From assembly GCF_900996245.1 (NCBI RefSeq), contig NZ_CAAJGK010000044.1, forward strand, positions 1 through 64,000: a DNA stretch of 64,000 nt, read 5' to 3'. Below the pieces are notes generated by a model. It was not told the DNA's origin and did not search any database. It saw only the letters and a list, made by a program, of their open reading frames with translations. Positions 19,099-30,276 of the stretch are shown here, piece after piece. The DNA is from Paraburkholderia sp. BCC1886 (lineage in GTDB: Bacteria; Pseudomonadota; Gammaproteobacteria; Burkholderiales; Burkholderiaceae). The position numbers were made by a program, and so were the translations under genes. Position 1 is the first letter of the stretch. Every line of letters begins with the position of its first letter.

Positions 19099-19824
19099 TC
19101 AGTGCACGGAGGACATTTCCTTGTCCAGCTGATCGGCCGGCACGGCGCCGGGCAGACGGCGGCCGTCGGCGAGGAACACCGTGGGCGTGCCGTCGACGTT
19201 CATCGAGCGGCCCAGCGCCAGGTTCTTGTCGATTGCGGCGGTGTCGCAGGTGCCGGCGGCGGTCGGCGCCTGATGATTCTGCATCCACGATTCCCATGCC
19301 TTGCCGCGGTCGGCGGAGCACCAGATGGACTTCGACTTGAGCGTGGAGTCCGGCGACAACACCGGATACAGGAAGGTGTAGACGGTGACGTTGTCGATCG
19401 ACTTCAGCGAAGTTTCGAGTTGCTTGCAGTACGGGCAGTTCGGGTCGGAGAACACGGCGATCTTGCGCGAGCCGTTGCCCTTGACCACCTTCACTGCATT
19501 CGCAAACGGCAGGCTGGCGAAATCGATACGATTGGTTTCCGACAGGCGCGCCTGCGTCAGATTCTTGCGGGTCTTCGACTCGACCATGTCGCCGAGCAGC
19601 AGATAGTCGCCGTTGGCGTCGCTATAGACGATCTGCGTGCCGAGGTTCACTTCGTACACCCCGGCAATCGGCGTCTTCGCCACGCTCTTGATGGCGACGT
19701 CGCCCAGGCGGGTTTGCAGCGTGGCCTTGAGTTTGTCGGTCGTCTGGTCGGCCTGGGCGGAGCAGCCCATCGCGAATGCGGCAACGGCGAGCGCACCGGC
19801 TGCCATGCGGAAGATCTTTTTCAT
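19099..19824 (-). CDS. dsbC: Thiol:disulfide interchange protein DsbC
   Basis: 241-residue periplasmic disulfide isomerase. The signal peptide is MKKIFRMAAGALAVAAFAMG CSAQA with cleavage near residue 25; the Cys at 21 could also suggest a lipoprotein, but the context is an ordinary signal. The redox motif CPYC is at residues 130-133 in FSDPNCPYCKQLE. A second Cys pair (SIWCSADR and AAGTCDTA) matches the structural disulfide of DsbC. The C-terminal cis-Pro loop is VDGTPTVFLADGR. An open frame continues upstream through a TGACG repeat cluster, but the signal peptide fixes the start at 19824. Confidence 0.93.
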   Translation of the reverse strand: MKKIFRMAAGALAVAAFAMGCSAQADQTTDKLKATLQTRLGDVAIKSVAKTPIAGVYEVNLGTQIVYSDANGDYLLLGDMVESKTRKNLTQARLSETNRIDFASLPFANAVKVVKGNGSRKIAVFSDPNCPYCKQLETSLKSIDNVTVYTFLYPVLSPDSTLKSKSIWCSADRGKAWESWMQNHQAPTAAGTCDTAAIDKNLALGRSMNVDGTPTVFLADGRRLPGAVPADQLDKEMSSVH

Positions 19825-19861
19825 GCTGAATTCCTGGTTCATCGCGCGGGGCGCGCGTTCC

Positions 19862-19902
19862 TGACGTTTTTGACGCTTGTGACGTTGTGACGTTTTCTGA
19901 CG
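19862..19902. repeat. Five-copy TGACG cluster upstream of dsbC
   Basis: TGACG occurs at 19862, 19871, 19880, 19888 and 19898, spaced 8-10 bp apart. On the dsbC strand this reads as repeated CGTCA, 38-78 bp before the ATG. It may be a regulator-binding array or a simple degenerate tandem repeat. Confidence 0.7.
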
Positions 19903-19986
19903 TTCTTGGCCGATGCATCCGGCCGGGAAAGTCTCCATCCGTTCATGATACCTGTCTCGCCGATCCCGACTGGCCAGGCCGGCGTC

Positions 19987-21159
19987 TCAACCCAGCGCGG
20001 CCGACACCAGCCAGCGCTTGACGAACGGCTGCGCGCCGACCAACGCCATGCCCGTATTGCGGATGACTTTGGCCAGCGGGCCGGGCGTCGCGAACAGCTT
20101 TTGCAGACCATCGGTCGCGATCATCAGCGCGCGGATGTCTTCGCGGCGCGCACGCTCGTAGCGACGCAGCAGCACCGTATCGCCGAGATCGCGGAACGAC
20201 TCCTTGGCGGCGAGCGTATCGGCCAGCGCCGCCACATCGCGCAGACCGAGGTTCATGCCCTGCCCGGCGAGCGGATGGATCAGATGCGCGGCGTCGCCGA
20301 CCAGCGCGACGTTCGGCGCCACCAGCCTGTCGACCGTTTGCAGCGCCAGCGGGAAACCCTGCGCGGGCGTCACGCATTCCAGCGCGCCGAACCGGCCGCC
20401 GGTCACGCGTTCCACTTCGGCGGCCAGTTGTGCCGGATCGAGCGCGAGCAACGCCTCGGCGTGCTCGGTGCGTGCCGACCAGACCAGCGACACGTGACCG
20501 TCCGGCATGGGCAGCAGCGCGACGATCTCGCCGTCCTTGAACCATTGGAACGCGGTTTCGCCATGCGGCTTTTCCGCTTTGAAATTGGCGACCACGCCGG
20601 TTTGCCGGTAGTCGCGCCGGTTCGTCTTCGAACCGATCTGCGCGCGCACCCACGAATGCGCGCCGTCCGCGCCGACCACCAGATCGGCGGCCAGCACGTT
20701 GCCGTTCGCCAGACCGACGCTCGCGCCTTCCACGCCAAAGTCGAGCGCCTGGGCGCGGGTATCGATCCAGCTGAGATTCGGCTGGAACCGCAACGCGGCA
20801 TCCAGCGCACGCTCGATGACCGCCGACTCGACGATCCACGCCAGTTGCGGCACTGAAGCCTGAAATGCGGAAAAGTGGAGTTCGGCATGCGCATCGCCGA
20901 ACACGCGCATGTCGTAGACGGGGCCGAGGCGGGACAGATCGAGTGCCTGCCAGACCCGCAAGCGCTCCAGCAGGGCCTGCGAACTCGATGACAGCGCATA
21001 CACGCGGGAATCGAAAAGCGCGTTGGCGGCAGGAGCCGCGCAAGGTTGCGCTAGCAGCGCCACGCGCAAGCCGCCCTGGGTCAGCGCCAGCGCCGCGGTC
21101 TTGCCGACGAGGCCGCCGCCGATGACCGCGGCGTCGAAGGTCTGGTGGTGTGCATTCAT
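19987..21159 (-). CDS. ubiH: UbiH/UbiF/VisC-family FAD-dependent hydroxylase
   Basis: 390-residue flavoprotein monooxygenase that should hydroxylate the ring during ubiquinone synthesis. The FAD/ADP-binding motif AAVIGGGLVGKTAALAL is at the N-terminus, ADLVVGADGAHSWVR is the mid-protein DG motif, and ALVGDAAHLIHPLAGQGMN is the second FAD motif typical of the family. UbiH, UbiF and VisC/UbiI cannot be told apart from sequence alone, so the position hydroxylated is uncertain. Co-oriented with dsbC, with a 162-bp gap. Confidence 0.85.
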   Translation of the reverse strand: MNAHHQTFDAAVIGGGLVGKTAALALTQGGLRVALLAQPCAAPAANALFDSRVYALSSSSQALLERLRVWQALDLSRLGPVYDMRVFGDAHAELHFSAFQASVPQLAWIVESAVIERALDAALRFQPNLSWIDTRAQALDFGVEGASVGLANGNVLAADLVVGADGAHSWVRAQIGSKTNRRDYRQTGVVANFKAEKPHGETAFQWFKDGEIVALLPMPDGHVSLVWSARTEHAEALLALDPAQLAAEVERVTGGRFGALECVTPAQGFPLALQTVDRLVAPNVALVGDAAHLIHPLAGQGMNLGLRDVAALADTLAAKESFRDLGDTVLLRRYERARREDIRALMIATDGLQKLFATPGPLAKVIRNTGMALVGAQPFVKRWLVSAALG

Positions 21160-21501
21160 GCGCGCATTATAGCCGCCGGGTTTGCCGGGGGACGGACCAC
21201 GGCGCACGGGTGATCGCGCTCAGGCGGTGAGATCGGGCCAGCGCGGAAGCCGCCGCCCGGGCCGCCCGTTTCGGGCCGGGTCCCGCCAGGAAATTCAGCC
21301 GGGCGCGGCGGGACGCCGATCCGGACGGGTTACAATTGCGCCTTCCGTGACACAACTCGCCCGGAATCGTCGAGGCTCCGCCCGATCCGGTGTCCTGTCC
21401 CGCTCCGCTGGTTTCCCCCGCAGGTCAAACGCGCGGGCTTCCCGATCCCGCACACAGCGTCGAGCGCATCACGCAACTTACTGATTCACTGAAGGATTCC
21501 C
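21160..21501. other. Divergent intergenic region between ubiH and ychF
   Basis: 342 bp of GC-rich DNA without a convincing ORF. TACAAT at 21331-21336 could be a -10 element for ychF but has no clear -35 partner. GAAGGA just before 21502 supplies the ychF ribosome-binding site. Confidence 0.5.
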
Positions 21502-22596
21502 ATGAGTCTCAAATGCGGCATCGTCGGCCTGCCTAACGTCGGCAAGTCCACTCTGTTCAATGCGCTGACCAAGGCGGGCATTGCCGCCGAAAATTATCCG
21601 TTCTGCACCATCGAGCCGAACGTCGGCATCGTCGAAGTGCCGGACGCGCGTCTGAAGGCACTCGCCGACATCGTCAAGCCGGAGCGCATCCTGCCGGCAG
21701 TCGTGGAATTCGTGGACATCGCCGGCCTCGTGGCCGGCGCCAGCAAGGGTGAAGGGCTGGGCAACCAGTTCCTCGCGAACATCCGCGAAACCGATGCCAT
21801 CACGCACGTAGTGCGCTGCTTCGAAGACGACAACGTGATTCACGTCGCGAACAAGGTCGACCCGCTGTCGGATATCGAAGTGATCAACACCGAACTCGCG
21901 CTCGCCGACCTCGCCACGGTCGAAAAAGCGCTCGCGCGTTATTCGAAGGCCGCCAAGTCGGGCAACGACAAGGAAGCGATCAAAAACGCCGCCGTGCTGG
22001 AAAAGGTCCGCGCGCAGCTCGATCAGGCCAAGCCGGTCCGCGCGCTCGACCTCTCGGATGAAGAGAAGGCGACGCTCAAGCCGTTCTGCCTGATTACCGC
22101 AAAGCCGACCATGTACGTGGCCAACGTGAAGGACGACGGTTTCGAGAACAACCCGCATCTGGACGCCGTGACGAAGTTCGCGGCTGCGGAGAACGCGCCG
22201 GTGGTCGCCGTGTGCGCCGCGATCGAAGCGGAAATCGCCGATCTCGAAGAAGCCGACATGGAAGTGTTCCTCGCCGACATGGGGATGGAAGAGCCGGGCC
22301 TGAACCGGGTGATCCGCGCGGCGTTCAAGCTGCTGGGTCTGCAAACGTATTTCACGGCGGGTGTGAAGGAAGTGCGCGCGTGGACCATTCATATCGGCGA
22401 CACGGCGCCGCAGGCGGCCGGTGCGATTCACACCGACTTCGAGCGCGGCTTCATTCGCGCGCAGACCATCGCGTTCAACGACTTCGTTACTTATAAGGGC
22501 GAACAGGGTGCGAAGGAAGCCGGGAAAATGCGGGCGGAAGGGAAGGAATACGTTGTGCATGACGGCGATGTGATGAACTTTTTGTTCAACGTTTAA
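21502..22596 (+). CDS. ychF: Redox-regulated ribosome-associated ATPase YchF (Obg-like)
   Basis: 364-residue P-loop NTPase of the OBG/HflX class that prefers ATP over GTP. The P loop is [17 protein letters not shown]. Switch region [22 protein letters not shown] follows, and the NKxD slot is altered to NVKDDG, as usual for this ATP-preferring family. The C-terminal TGS-like domain includes [13 protein letters not shown] and [16 protein letters not shown]. YchF binds the ribosome and modulates stress responses. Transcribed alone and closed by a strong terminator. Confidence 0.95.
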   Translation: MSLKCGIVGLPNVGKSTLFNALTKAGIAAENYPFCTIEPNVGIVEVPDARLKALADIVKPERILPAVVEFVDIAGLVAGASKGEGLGNQFLANIRETDAITHVVRCFEDDNVIHVANKVDPLSDIEVINTELALADLATVEKALARYSKAAKSGNDKEAIKNAAVLEKVRAQLDQAKPVRALDLSDEEKATLKPFCLITAKPTMYVANVKDDGFENNPHLDAVTKFAAAENAPVVAVCAAIEAEIADLEEADMEVFLADMGMEEPGLNRVIRAAFKLLGLQTYFTAGVKEVRAWTIHIGDTAPQAAGAIHTDFERGFIRAQTIAFNDFVTYKGEQGAKEAGKMRAEGKEYVVHDGDVMNFLFNV

Positions 22597-22646
22597 GCTC
22601 GAGCGCAGACAGCGCAGCGCATTTCTCCGCGCCGCCCGCCATCAAT

Positions 22647-22673
22647 AAAGCCCGCGCGATTGCGGGCTTTTTT
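22647..22673. terminator. Bidirectional terminator (ychF / glpQ)
   Basis: A perfect 9-bp stem, AAAGCCCGC (22647-22655) with GCGGGCTTT (22662-22670), followed by a T run. It lies between convergent ychF and the phosphodiesterase gene. Confidence 0.9.
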
Positions 22674-22677
22674 GCTT

Positions 22678-23661
22678 TTATCGCGCGACGGTTTTCTCCA
22701 GGTCCTCGCATCGCAACCCAACCGCCATCCCATCGCGCACCGCTACCATATTCAACGGCGAATCCGCCAGCACCGCGTCGATCCCCATGCACGCCGCCTT
22801 GCGGTAATCGTCCGCATCGTTCACACCGATCGCGACGATCCGCACATCCGGCTCGTGCCGGAAGCACGCTACCGTCGCCGGTGTCCACAACGTCGCCCGC
22901 ACCTCCGAGCGCCCTTCTCCGAGCGTGAATTTCTCGACGACAGCCAGCGCGCGATGCATCTCGAACGCGACCGATGTATGCGACGCCGGCGCATCCACGC
23001 AACCTTCGTTCAGCAGCACGCGCGCCAGACGCAGGCGCGTGGCATCGCGCGACTCGTACAGATGCGCCTGCGGATAAATACCGAAGCTCTGCTGATACTG
23101 CGCATCGGTCGAATAGATCGTCACGCGCGACCAGGCGTTTTCCTCGCTCAGAACTTGCGCCACCGCCTGGGTCTGCGGCTCCGCCGGCATCGCCTTCATG
23201 TCGAGGACGATCGGCATGTGAGCCGGAATCTCACGCAACGCATCGCGCAGCGTCGGAATGCCCACCGGCTGCGCGCGATACGGATAACCTGCGTCGCGCT
23301 CGAAGGTCCAGCCCGCATTCATGCGTGCGAGTTGCGCCGCGGTGTACGCGGACACCGGCCCTTCCGCATCGGTGAGCGCCGCCAGGTCGGCCGGACGATA
23401 CAACACCGGCACGCCGTCCTCGCTCAATTGAACCGACAGCCACATCGCATCCGCGCGATGCGCGACCGACTCGCGGATCGCGACGAGTGTGTTCTCGGGC
23501 GCGTCGCCGGTACCGCCGCGATGCGCGATGATCTTCGGCAACGTCGCAACGGTCCGCGCGCCGGGACCCGGCATGACACTCGCGGAAGGCGTCACCGAGC
23601 AACCCGTCAGCACGACACCGAACAACACCCCCACCAGACCAACCCGTACCGAACCAAGCAT
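22678..23661 (-). CDS. glpQ: Glycerophosphodiester phosphodiesterase (lipoprotein)
   Basis: 327-residue GDPD-family enzyme, which hydrolyses glycerophosphodiesters to glycerol-3-phosphate and an alcohol. Catalytic elements are KIIAHRGGTGDAPENTLVA near the N-terminus and PIVLDMKAMP, with a family-typical closing region VNDADDYRKAACMGIDAVLADSP. The start at 23661 gives MLGSVRVGLVGVLFGVVLTG followed by C21, a lipoprotein signal with lipobox; an ATG at 23691 would lengthen the N-terminus. It diverges from ugpBAEC, whose product imports the glycerol-3-phosphate it releases. The shared upstream region carries inverted Pho-box-like elements. Confidence 0.88.
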   Translation of the reverse strand: MLGSVRVGLVGVLFGVVLTGCSVTPSASVMPGPGARTVATLPKIIAHRGGTGDAPENTLVAIRESVAHRADAMWLSVQLSEDGVPVLYRPADLAALTDAEGPVSAYTAAQLARMNAGWTFERDAGYPYRAQPVGIPTLRDALREIPAHMPIVLDMKAMPAEPQTQAVAQVLSEENAWSRVTIYSTDAQYQQSFGIYPQAHLYESRDATRLRLARVLLNEGCVDAPASHTSVAFEMHRALAVVEKFTLGEGRSEVRATLWTPATVACFRHEPDVRIVAIGVNDADDYRKAACMGIDAVLADSPLNMVAVRDGMAVGLRCEDLEKTVAR

Positions 23662-23854
23662 GATGAATCCCGTTTGCTGAACTTTATCCATAGCGCACTC
23701 GTGCCGCGCCCTTGCCGCACGAAGCACGACGCACGAAGCACCCGCAGCGCCCCGCCTCTGCGCCCGCATCATGACCTAGCGCTCGCCGCGCGTGCCCGCT
23801 AGGCGCGCGCCGCTTGACCTGGCGCAAACCCTGCCCTCGTCCCCCAATGTTTCC

Positions 23855-23943
23855 GTTCGATGACAGCCGATGTTAAATTGCGGCATTCGTCGCGCCCAGC
23901 ACGGGCGCGCTGTCCGGCGCACGACACCGGACTGTCATCGAAC
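23855..23943. promoter_or_regulatory. Inverted CTGTCATCGAAC elements (candidate Pho boxes)
   Basis: GTTCGATGACAG (23855-23866) and CTGTCATCGAAC (23932-23943) form a perfect 12-bp inverted repeat with a 65-bp spacer. Each copy points toward one of the two divergent units. CTGTCAT is the half-site of the PhoB box, and the next seven bases at 11-bp spacing (CGGAAAC and CCCAAAT) are degenerate second halves. TACGAT at 23963-23968 could be the ugpB -10. The rest of the 337-bp gap shows no ORF. Confidence 0.6.
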
Positions 23944-23998
23944 CCAAATAGAGTCGCGCGATTACGATCCGCGTCCATTCCGATCAGGAGACACCTCG

Positions 23999-25324
23999 AT
24001 GCGTTGCAAGCCGTTATTCCGTTCGCTCACTCTCGCCGCCGTACTCAGCCTGGGCATCGGCCAGGCCGCTCACGCCGCCACGGAAATCCAGTTCTGGCAC
24101 GGCATGGAAGCCGCGCTCGGCGAACGCCTGAACGACATCGCCAACGCGTACAACGCATCGCAAAGCGACTACAAAATCGTGCCGGTATTCAAAGGCACCT
24201 ACGACCAGACACTGGCCGCCGGCATCGCCGCTTATCGCAGCGGCAATGCACCGGCCATTCTGCAGGTCTATGAAGTCGGCACCGCGACCATGATGCAGGC
24301 GAAGAAAGCGGTGCTCCCCGTGTCGGACGTCTTCAGGCAGGCGGGCGTGCCGCTCGACGAGAAGGCGTTCGTGCCGACCATCGCCAGCTATTACAGCGAC
24401 GCCAGAACTGGCGAACTGATTTCGATGCCGTTCAACAGTTCCACACCAGTGCTGTACTACAACAAGGACGCGTTCAAAAAAGCCGGGCTCGATCCGAACC
24501 AGCCGCCCAGAACCTGGGCCGAACTGCAGATCGACGCGCAAAAGCTGAAAGCGTCCGGCATGGCATGCGGCTATTCGTCGGGCTGGCAAAGCTGGATTCA
24601 GCTGGAGAACTACAGCGCGTGGCACGGCGCGCCGTTTGCCACGAAGAACAATGGCTTCGACGGCGCGGACGCCCAGCTCGAATTCAACAAGCCGTTGCAG
24701 GTCGCGCACATCCAGTTCCTGCAGAACATGCAGAAGGAAGGCACGTTCACCTATGTCGGGCGCAAGGACGAGCCGGTGTCGAAGTTCTATAGCGGCGACT
24801 GCGGCATCATCACGAACTCGTCGGGGTCGCTCGCCACCATCCGGAAGTATGCGAAGTTCAGCTTCGGCACGGGGATGATGCCGTACGACGCCAGCGTGAA
24901 AGGTGCGCCCCAGAACGCGATTATCGGCGGCGCCAGTCTGTGGGTGCTGGCGGGCAAGGACCCTGCCGTCTACAAAGGCGTCGCGAAGTTTCTCGCGTAT
25001 CTGTCCTCCGCGCCGGTCGCGGCGAAGTGGCATCAGGACACGGGCTATCTGCCGGTCACCACGGCCGCTTACCAGTTGACGCAGCAACAGGGCTTCTACG
25101 AGAAGAACCCGGGTAGCGATACAGCAATCAAGCAGATGCTCAACAAACCGCCGCTGCCGTACACGAAGGGCTTGCGTCTGGGCAATATGCCGCAGATCCG
25201 CACGGTGATCGACGAGGAACTGGAACAGGTCTGGGCACAGAAGAAAACGCCGCAACAGGCGCTCGACGCGTCCGTCGCGCGCGGCAACGACCTGCTGCGC
25301 CGCTTCGAAAAAGCCGGCAATTAA
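23999..25324 (+). CDS. ugpB: sn-Glycerol-3-phosphate ABC transporter, substrate-binding protein
   Basis: 441-residue periplasmic binding protein. The signal peptide [20 protein letters not shown] is followed by GQAAHA and a mature start [24 protein letters not shown] at 23985-23990 supports the ATG at 23999. It belongs to the extracellular solute-binding family 1, and [26 protein letters not shown] and the C-terminal [19 protein letters not shown] are all typical of UgpB. It delivers glycerol-3-phosphate or glycerophosphodiesters to UgpAE. First gene of the ugpBAEC operon, next to the divergent glpQ-type phosphodiesterase. Confidence 0.93.
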   Translation: MRCKPLFRSLTLAAVLSLGIGQAAHAATEIQFWHGMEAALGERLNDIANAYNASQSDYKIVPVFKGTYDQTLAAGIAAYRSGNAPAILQVYEVGTATMMQAKKAVLPVSDVFRQAGVPLDEKAFVPTIASYYSDARTGELISMPFNSSTPVLYYNKDAFKKAGLDPNQPPRTWAELQIDAQKLKASGMACGYSSGWQSWIQLENYSAWHGAPFATKNNGFDGADAQLEFNKPLQVAHIQFLQNMQKEGTFTYVGRKDEPVSKFYSGDCGIITNSSGSLATIRKYAKFSFGTGMMPYDASVKGAPQNAIIGGASLWVLAGKDPAVYKGVAKFLAYLSSAPVAAKWHQDTGYLPVTTAAYQLTQQQGFYEKNPGSDTAIKQMLNKPPLPYTKGLRLGNMPQIRTVIDEELEQVWAQKKTPQQALDASVARGNDLLRRFEKAGN

Positions 25325-25368
25325 GCGCGGGGACTCAGACCAGCACCAGCGAACTCGAGGAATCCCCG

Positions 25369-26253
25369 ATGGAAAAGCGCGTCAGCTTCGGTACCAGCCT
25401 GCTGCCCTACCTGCTAGTGGCGCCACAGCTGGCGATCACGCTGCTGTTCTTCATCTGGCCGGCAGGCGTTGCCTTGTGGCAATCCACGCAAAGTCAGGAC
25501 GCGTTCGGCACATCGAGCGAATTCGTCGGGCTGGCCAATTTCAAGCAGCTTTTTGCCGATCCGCTGTACCTCTCGTCATTCAACACGACGCTGATTTTCT
25601 GCGCGCTCGTCGCCGTGTCGGGACTGGTCATCTCGCTGCTGCTGGCGGTCTGCGCCGATCGTGTGACGCGCGGTGCGCGGACCTATCAAACCCTGCTGAT
25701 CTGGCCATACGCGGTCGCGCCGGCTATCGCCGCGGTGCTGTGGTCGTTTCTGTTCAACCCGAGCATTGGGCTCGTCACTTACGCGCTGGCGAAATACGGA
25801 ATCGTGTGGAATCACGCGCTCAATGCGGGACAAGCGATGTTCCTGGTGGTGCTGGCTTCGGTGTGGAAACAGGTCAGCTATAACTTCCTGTTTTTCTATG
25901 CCGGTTTGCAGGCGATTCCGCGCTCGCTGATCGAAGCGGCCGCCATCGACGGCGCCGGTCCGGTGCGACGCTTCTTCGGTATCGCCCTGCCGCTGCTGTC
26001 GCCCACCAGCTTCTTCCTGCTGGTGATCAACATCACCTACGCGTTCTTCGACACCTTCCCGGTCATCGACGCCGCGACCGGCGGCGGTCCGGCGCAATCC
26101 ACCCGCACGCTCATCTACAAAATTTTCGCGGAAGGCTTTCAGGGGCTCGACATCGGCAGTTCGGGCGCACAGTCGGTCGTGCTGATGGTCATCGTGATTG
26201 CGCTGACCGTCGTGCAATTCCGCTTCATCGAACGCCGGGTTCAATACTCATGA
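25369..26253 (+). CDS. ugpA: sn-Glycerol-3-phosphate ABC transporter permease UgpA
   Basis: 294-residue inner-membrane permease with about six hydrophobic helices, for example [20 protein letters not shown] at the N-terminus. The EAA loop that docks the ATPase reads [20 protein letters not shown]. It pairs with UgpE to form the channel. It lies 44 bp after ugpB and overlaps ugpE by four bases (ATGA), so translation is probably coupled. Confidence 0.93.
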   Translation: MEKRVSFGTSLLPYLLVAPQLAITLLFFIWPAGVALWQSTQSQDAFGTSSEFVGLANFKQLFADPLYLSSFNTTLIFCALVAVSGLVISLLLAVCADRVTRGARTYQTLLIWPYAVAPAIAAVLWSFLFNPSIGLVTYALAKYGIVWNHALNAGQAMFLVVLASVWKQVSYNFLFFYAGLQAIPRSLIEAAAIDGAGPVRRFFGIALPLLSPTSFFLLVINITYAFFDTFPVIDAATGGGPAQSTRTLIYKIFAEGFQGLDIGSSGAQSVVLMVIVIALTVVQFRFIERRVQYS

Positions 26254-27095
26254 TCGAGAACCGTCGCGGCTTCGACCTGTTCTGCCATGCCGTGCTGATA
26301 CTGGGCGTCGTGCTGGTGGTGTTTCCCGTGTATGTCGCGTTCTGCGCGGCGACCATGAGCGAGCACGAGGTGTTCAGCGTGCCGCTGTCGCTGGTGCCGG
26401 GCACCCACCTGTTCGAGAACGTCGCGACCGTCTGGTCGCACGGCAGCGGCAATGCAGCGGCGCCGTTCGGCCGCATGCTGTTCAACAGCCTCGTCATGGC
26501 GCTGGTCATTTCGATCGGCAAGATCGCAGTGTCGATGATCTCCGCGTACGCAATCGTGTTCTTCCGCTTTCCGTTTCGCAATCTGTCGTTCTGGCTGATC
26601 TTCATCACGCTGATGCTGCCCGTCGAAGTGCGCATCTTTCCGACCGTGCAAGTGGTGTCGTCGATGCATCTGAGCAATACGTACAGCGGCCTCACCTTGC
26701 CGCTGATCGCGTCGGCCACCGCCACGTTCCTGTTTCGCCAGTTCTTCATGACGCTGCCGGACGAACTGCTGGAAGCGGCGCGCATCGACGGCGCCGGGGC
26801 GATGCGTTTCTTCTGGGACGTGGTGTTGCCGCTGTCGAAAACGAACATGGCGGCGCTGTTCGTGATCACCTTCATCTACGGCTGGAACCAGTATCTCTGG
26901 CCGATTCTGATTACCAGCCAGCAGTCGCTGACCACGGCGGTGGTCGGCATCAAAAGCATGATCGCGTCCGGCGATACGGCGACCGAGTGGCATCTGGTGA
27001 TGACCGGAACGCTGCTCGCCATGCTGCCGCCGCTGATCGTCGTGCTGGCGATGCAGCGCTGGTTCGTGCGCGGTCTGGTGGACGCGGAAAAATAA
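26250..27095 (+). CDS. ugpE: sn-Glycerol-3-phosphate ABC transporter permease UgpE
   Basis: 281-residue second permease subunit. Transmembrane segments include [20 protein letters not shown] and [20 protein letters not shown]. The EAA loop is [20 protein letters not shown], followed by the usual [14 protein letters not shown]. The ATG overlaps the ugpA stop. UgpE and UgpA together recognise loaded UgpB and couple to the UgpC ATPase. Confidence 0.93.
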   Translation: MIENRRGFDLFCHAVLILGVVLVVFPVYVAFCAATMSEHEVFSVPLSLVPGTHLFENVATVWSHGSGNAAAPFGRMLFNSLVMALVISIGKIAVSMISAYAIVFFRFPFRNLSFWLIFITLMLPVEVRIFPTVQVVSSMHLSNTYSGLTLPLIASATATFLFRQFFMTLPDELLEAARIDGAGAMRFFWDVVLPLSKTNMAALFVITFIYGWNQYLWPILITSQQSLTTAVVGIKSMIASGDTATEWHLVMTGTLLAMLPPLIVVLAMQRWFVRGLVDAEK

Positions 27096-27141
27096 GCGGG
27101 CGCCGCGCCCGACGCGGCAGGCAACGTAAGGCAAAAACGGC

Positions 27142-28242
27142 ATGGCTGCACTGACTCTGCAAGGCGTGAAGAAAACCTACGACGGCAAACAGTTCGTGCT
27201 GCACGGTATCGACGTCGACGTCGCCGACGGCGAATTCGTCGTGATGGTCGGCCCATCGGGTTGCGGCAAGTCGACCTTGCTGCGGATGGTCGCCGGACTC
27301 GAGCGCATTTCCGAGGGCACGATTTCGATTGCCGGCAAGGTAGTGAACAAGCTCGAACCGAAAGATCGCAACATCGCGATGGTGTTCCAGAACTACGCGT
27401 TGTATCCGCACATGAGCGTCGCCGAGAACATGGGTTACGCGCTGAAAATCGCGGGCGTGGAACGCGCGCAGATTACGAAGCGAGTCGCCGCCGCGGCGCA
27501 GATTCTCGAACTCGACGCGCTGCTGCAGCGCAAGCCGCGCGAACTCTCGGGCGGCCAGCGGCAGCGGGTCGCAATGGGCCGCGCGATCGTGCGTGAGCCT
27601 GCCGTGTTTCTGTTCGACGAACCGCTGTCCAATCTCGATGCGCGTCTACGCGTGCAGATGCGGCTGGAAATCCAGCGCCTGCATGCACGGCTCGCCACCA
27701 CCAGCCTCTACGTGACGCACGATCAGATCGAGGCGATGACGCTCGCGCAACGCGTGATCGTGATGAACAAAGGACACGCGGAGCAGATCGGCGCGCCGAC
27801 CGATGTGTACGAGAAGCCGGCGACGGTGTTCGTCGCGAGCTTCATCGGCTCGCCGGGGATGAATCTGCTGGAAGGCCGCGTGTCGGACGACGGTGCGGCG
27901 TTCGAAGTGGCCGGCAACGGACCGCGCCTGCCGCTCGTCGGGGTGCCGGCGATCGGTCGCGAAGTCGCACGCGGACGGGAGTGGACGCTCGGCATCCGGC
28001 CGGAGCATATGACGCCGGGTCAGGGGGCTCAGTCGGTTCAGTCGACGATGGCCACGCTGCCGGTGGACTCCTGCGAGTTGCTCGGCGCGGACAATCTCGC
28101 GCACGGTCGCTGGGGCCGGCACGACGTGACCGTCCGGCTGCCGCATACGCAGCGCCCCGCCGCAGGCGAAGCGTTACCGGTGGCGCTGCCCGCACAACAT
28201 CTGCATTTCTTCGATCCGTCGAGCGGACGGCGGGTGAACTGA
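27142..28242 (+). CDS. ugpC: sn-Glycerol-3-phosphate ABC transporter ATP-binding protein UgpC
   Basis: 366-residue ATPase of the MalK/UgpC type. Walker A is GPSGCGKSTLLRM, the signature LSGGQRQRVAMGRAIV, and Walker B with the D loop VFLFDEPLSNLDARLR; H-loop VTHDQIEAMTLA follows. The C-terminal ~120 residues form the regulatory TOBE-type domain (LGIRPEHMTPG). In E. coli UgpC can exchange with MalK. It lies 46 bp after ugpE and ends the operon; no terminator hairpin is evident downstream. Confidence 0.94.
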   Translation: MAALTLQGVKKTYDGKQFVLHGIDVDVADGEFVVMVGPSGCGKSTLLRMVAGLERISEGTISIAGKVVNKLEPKDRNIAMVFQNYALYPHMSVAENMGYALKIAGVERAQITKRVAAAAQILELDALLQRKPRELSGGQRQRVAMGRAIVREPAVFLFDEPLSNLDARLRVQMRLEIQRLHARLATTSLYVTHDQIEAMTLAQRVIVMNKGHAEQIGAPTDVYEKPATVFVASFIGSPGMNLLEGRVSDDGAAFEVAGNGPRLPLVGVPAIGREVARGREWTLGIRPEHMTPGQGAQSVQSTMATLPVDSCELLGADNLAHGRWGRHDVTVRLPHTQRPAAGEALPVALPAQHLHFFDPSSGRRVN

Positions 28243-28490
28243 GCCGAACCGTGCGCACCGGCGCGTGCACATAGGCGGATGGCGTTGCCCCCTGCCGTCG
28301 CCCCCACCCGCCGAAGTACAATGCCACCTGAACCGGCCGTGCGCGCAGGGTCATCGCGGAGACCATCGCCGCGCCTGCTGCCGCGCCGGCCGGCGCCGGA
28401 CGCGTCGCCCGGTCCCAGCACCGCTTACTCCATCCACCCACGAGCGCCCGCCCCATGCGGCCGGCGTCGTCAACGTCTATCGCAAAGCAA

Positions 28491-30158
<1,668 letters not shown>

Positions 30159-30240
30159 GCGGACGCACGGCGCGCGTTGCGGGGAAGAGGTATCGGGCAC
30201 GCGCCGTGCAATCAGCGACATCAGAACCGATTAAAAGCCA

Positions 30241-30259
30241 CACCGCCCGCCAGGCGGTG
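30241..30259 (+). repeat. Hairpin just before a strong ribosome-binding site
   Basis: CACCGCC (30241-30247) pairs with GGCGGTG (30253-30259) across a 5-base loop. The ribosome-binding site GAGGAGG begins two to three bases later, ahead of the DUF748-like gene. Confidence 0.6.
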
Positions 30260-30276
30260 ACGAGGAGGCAATAAAC

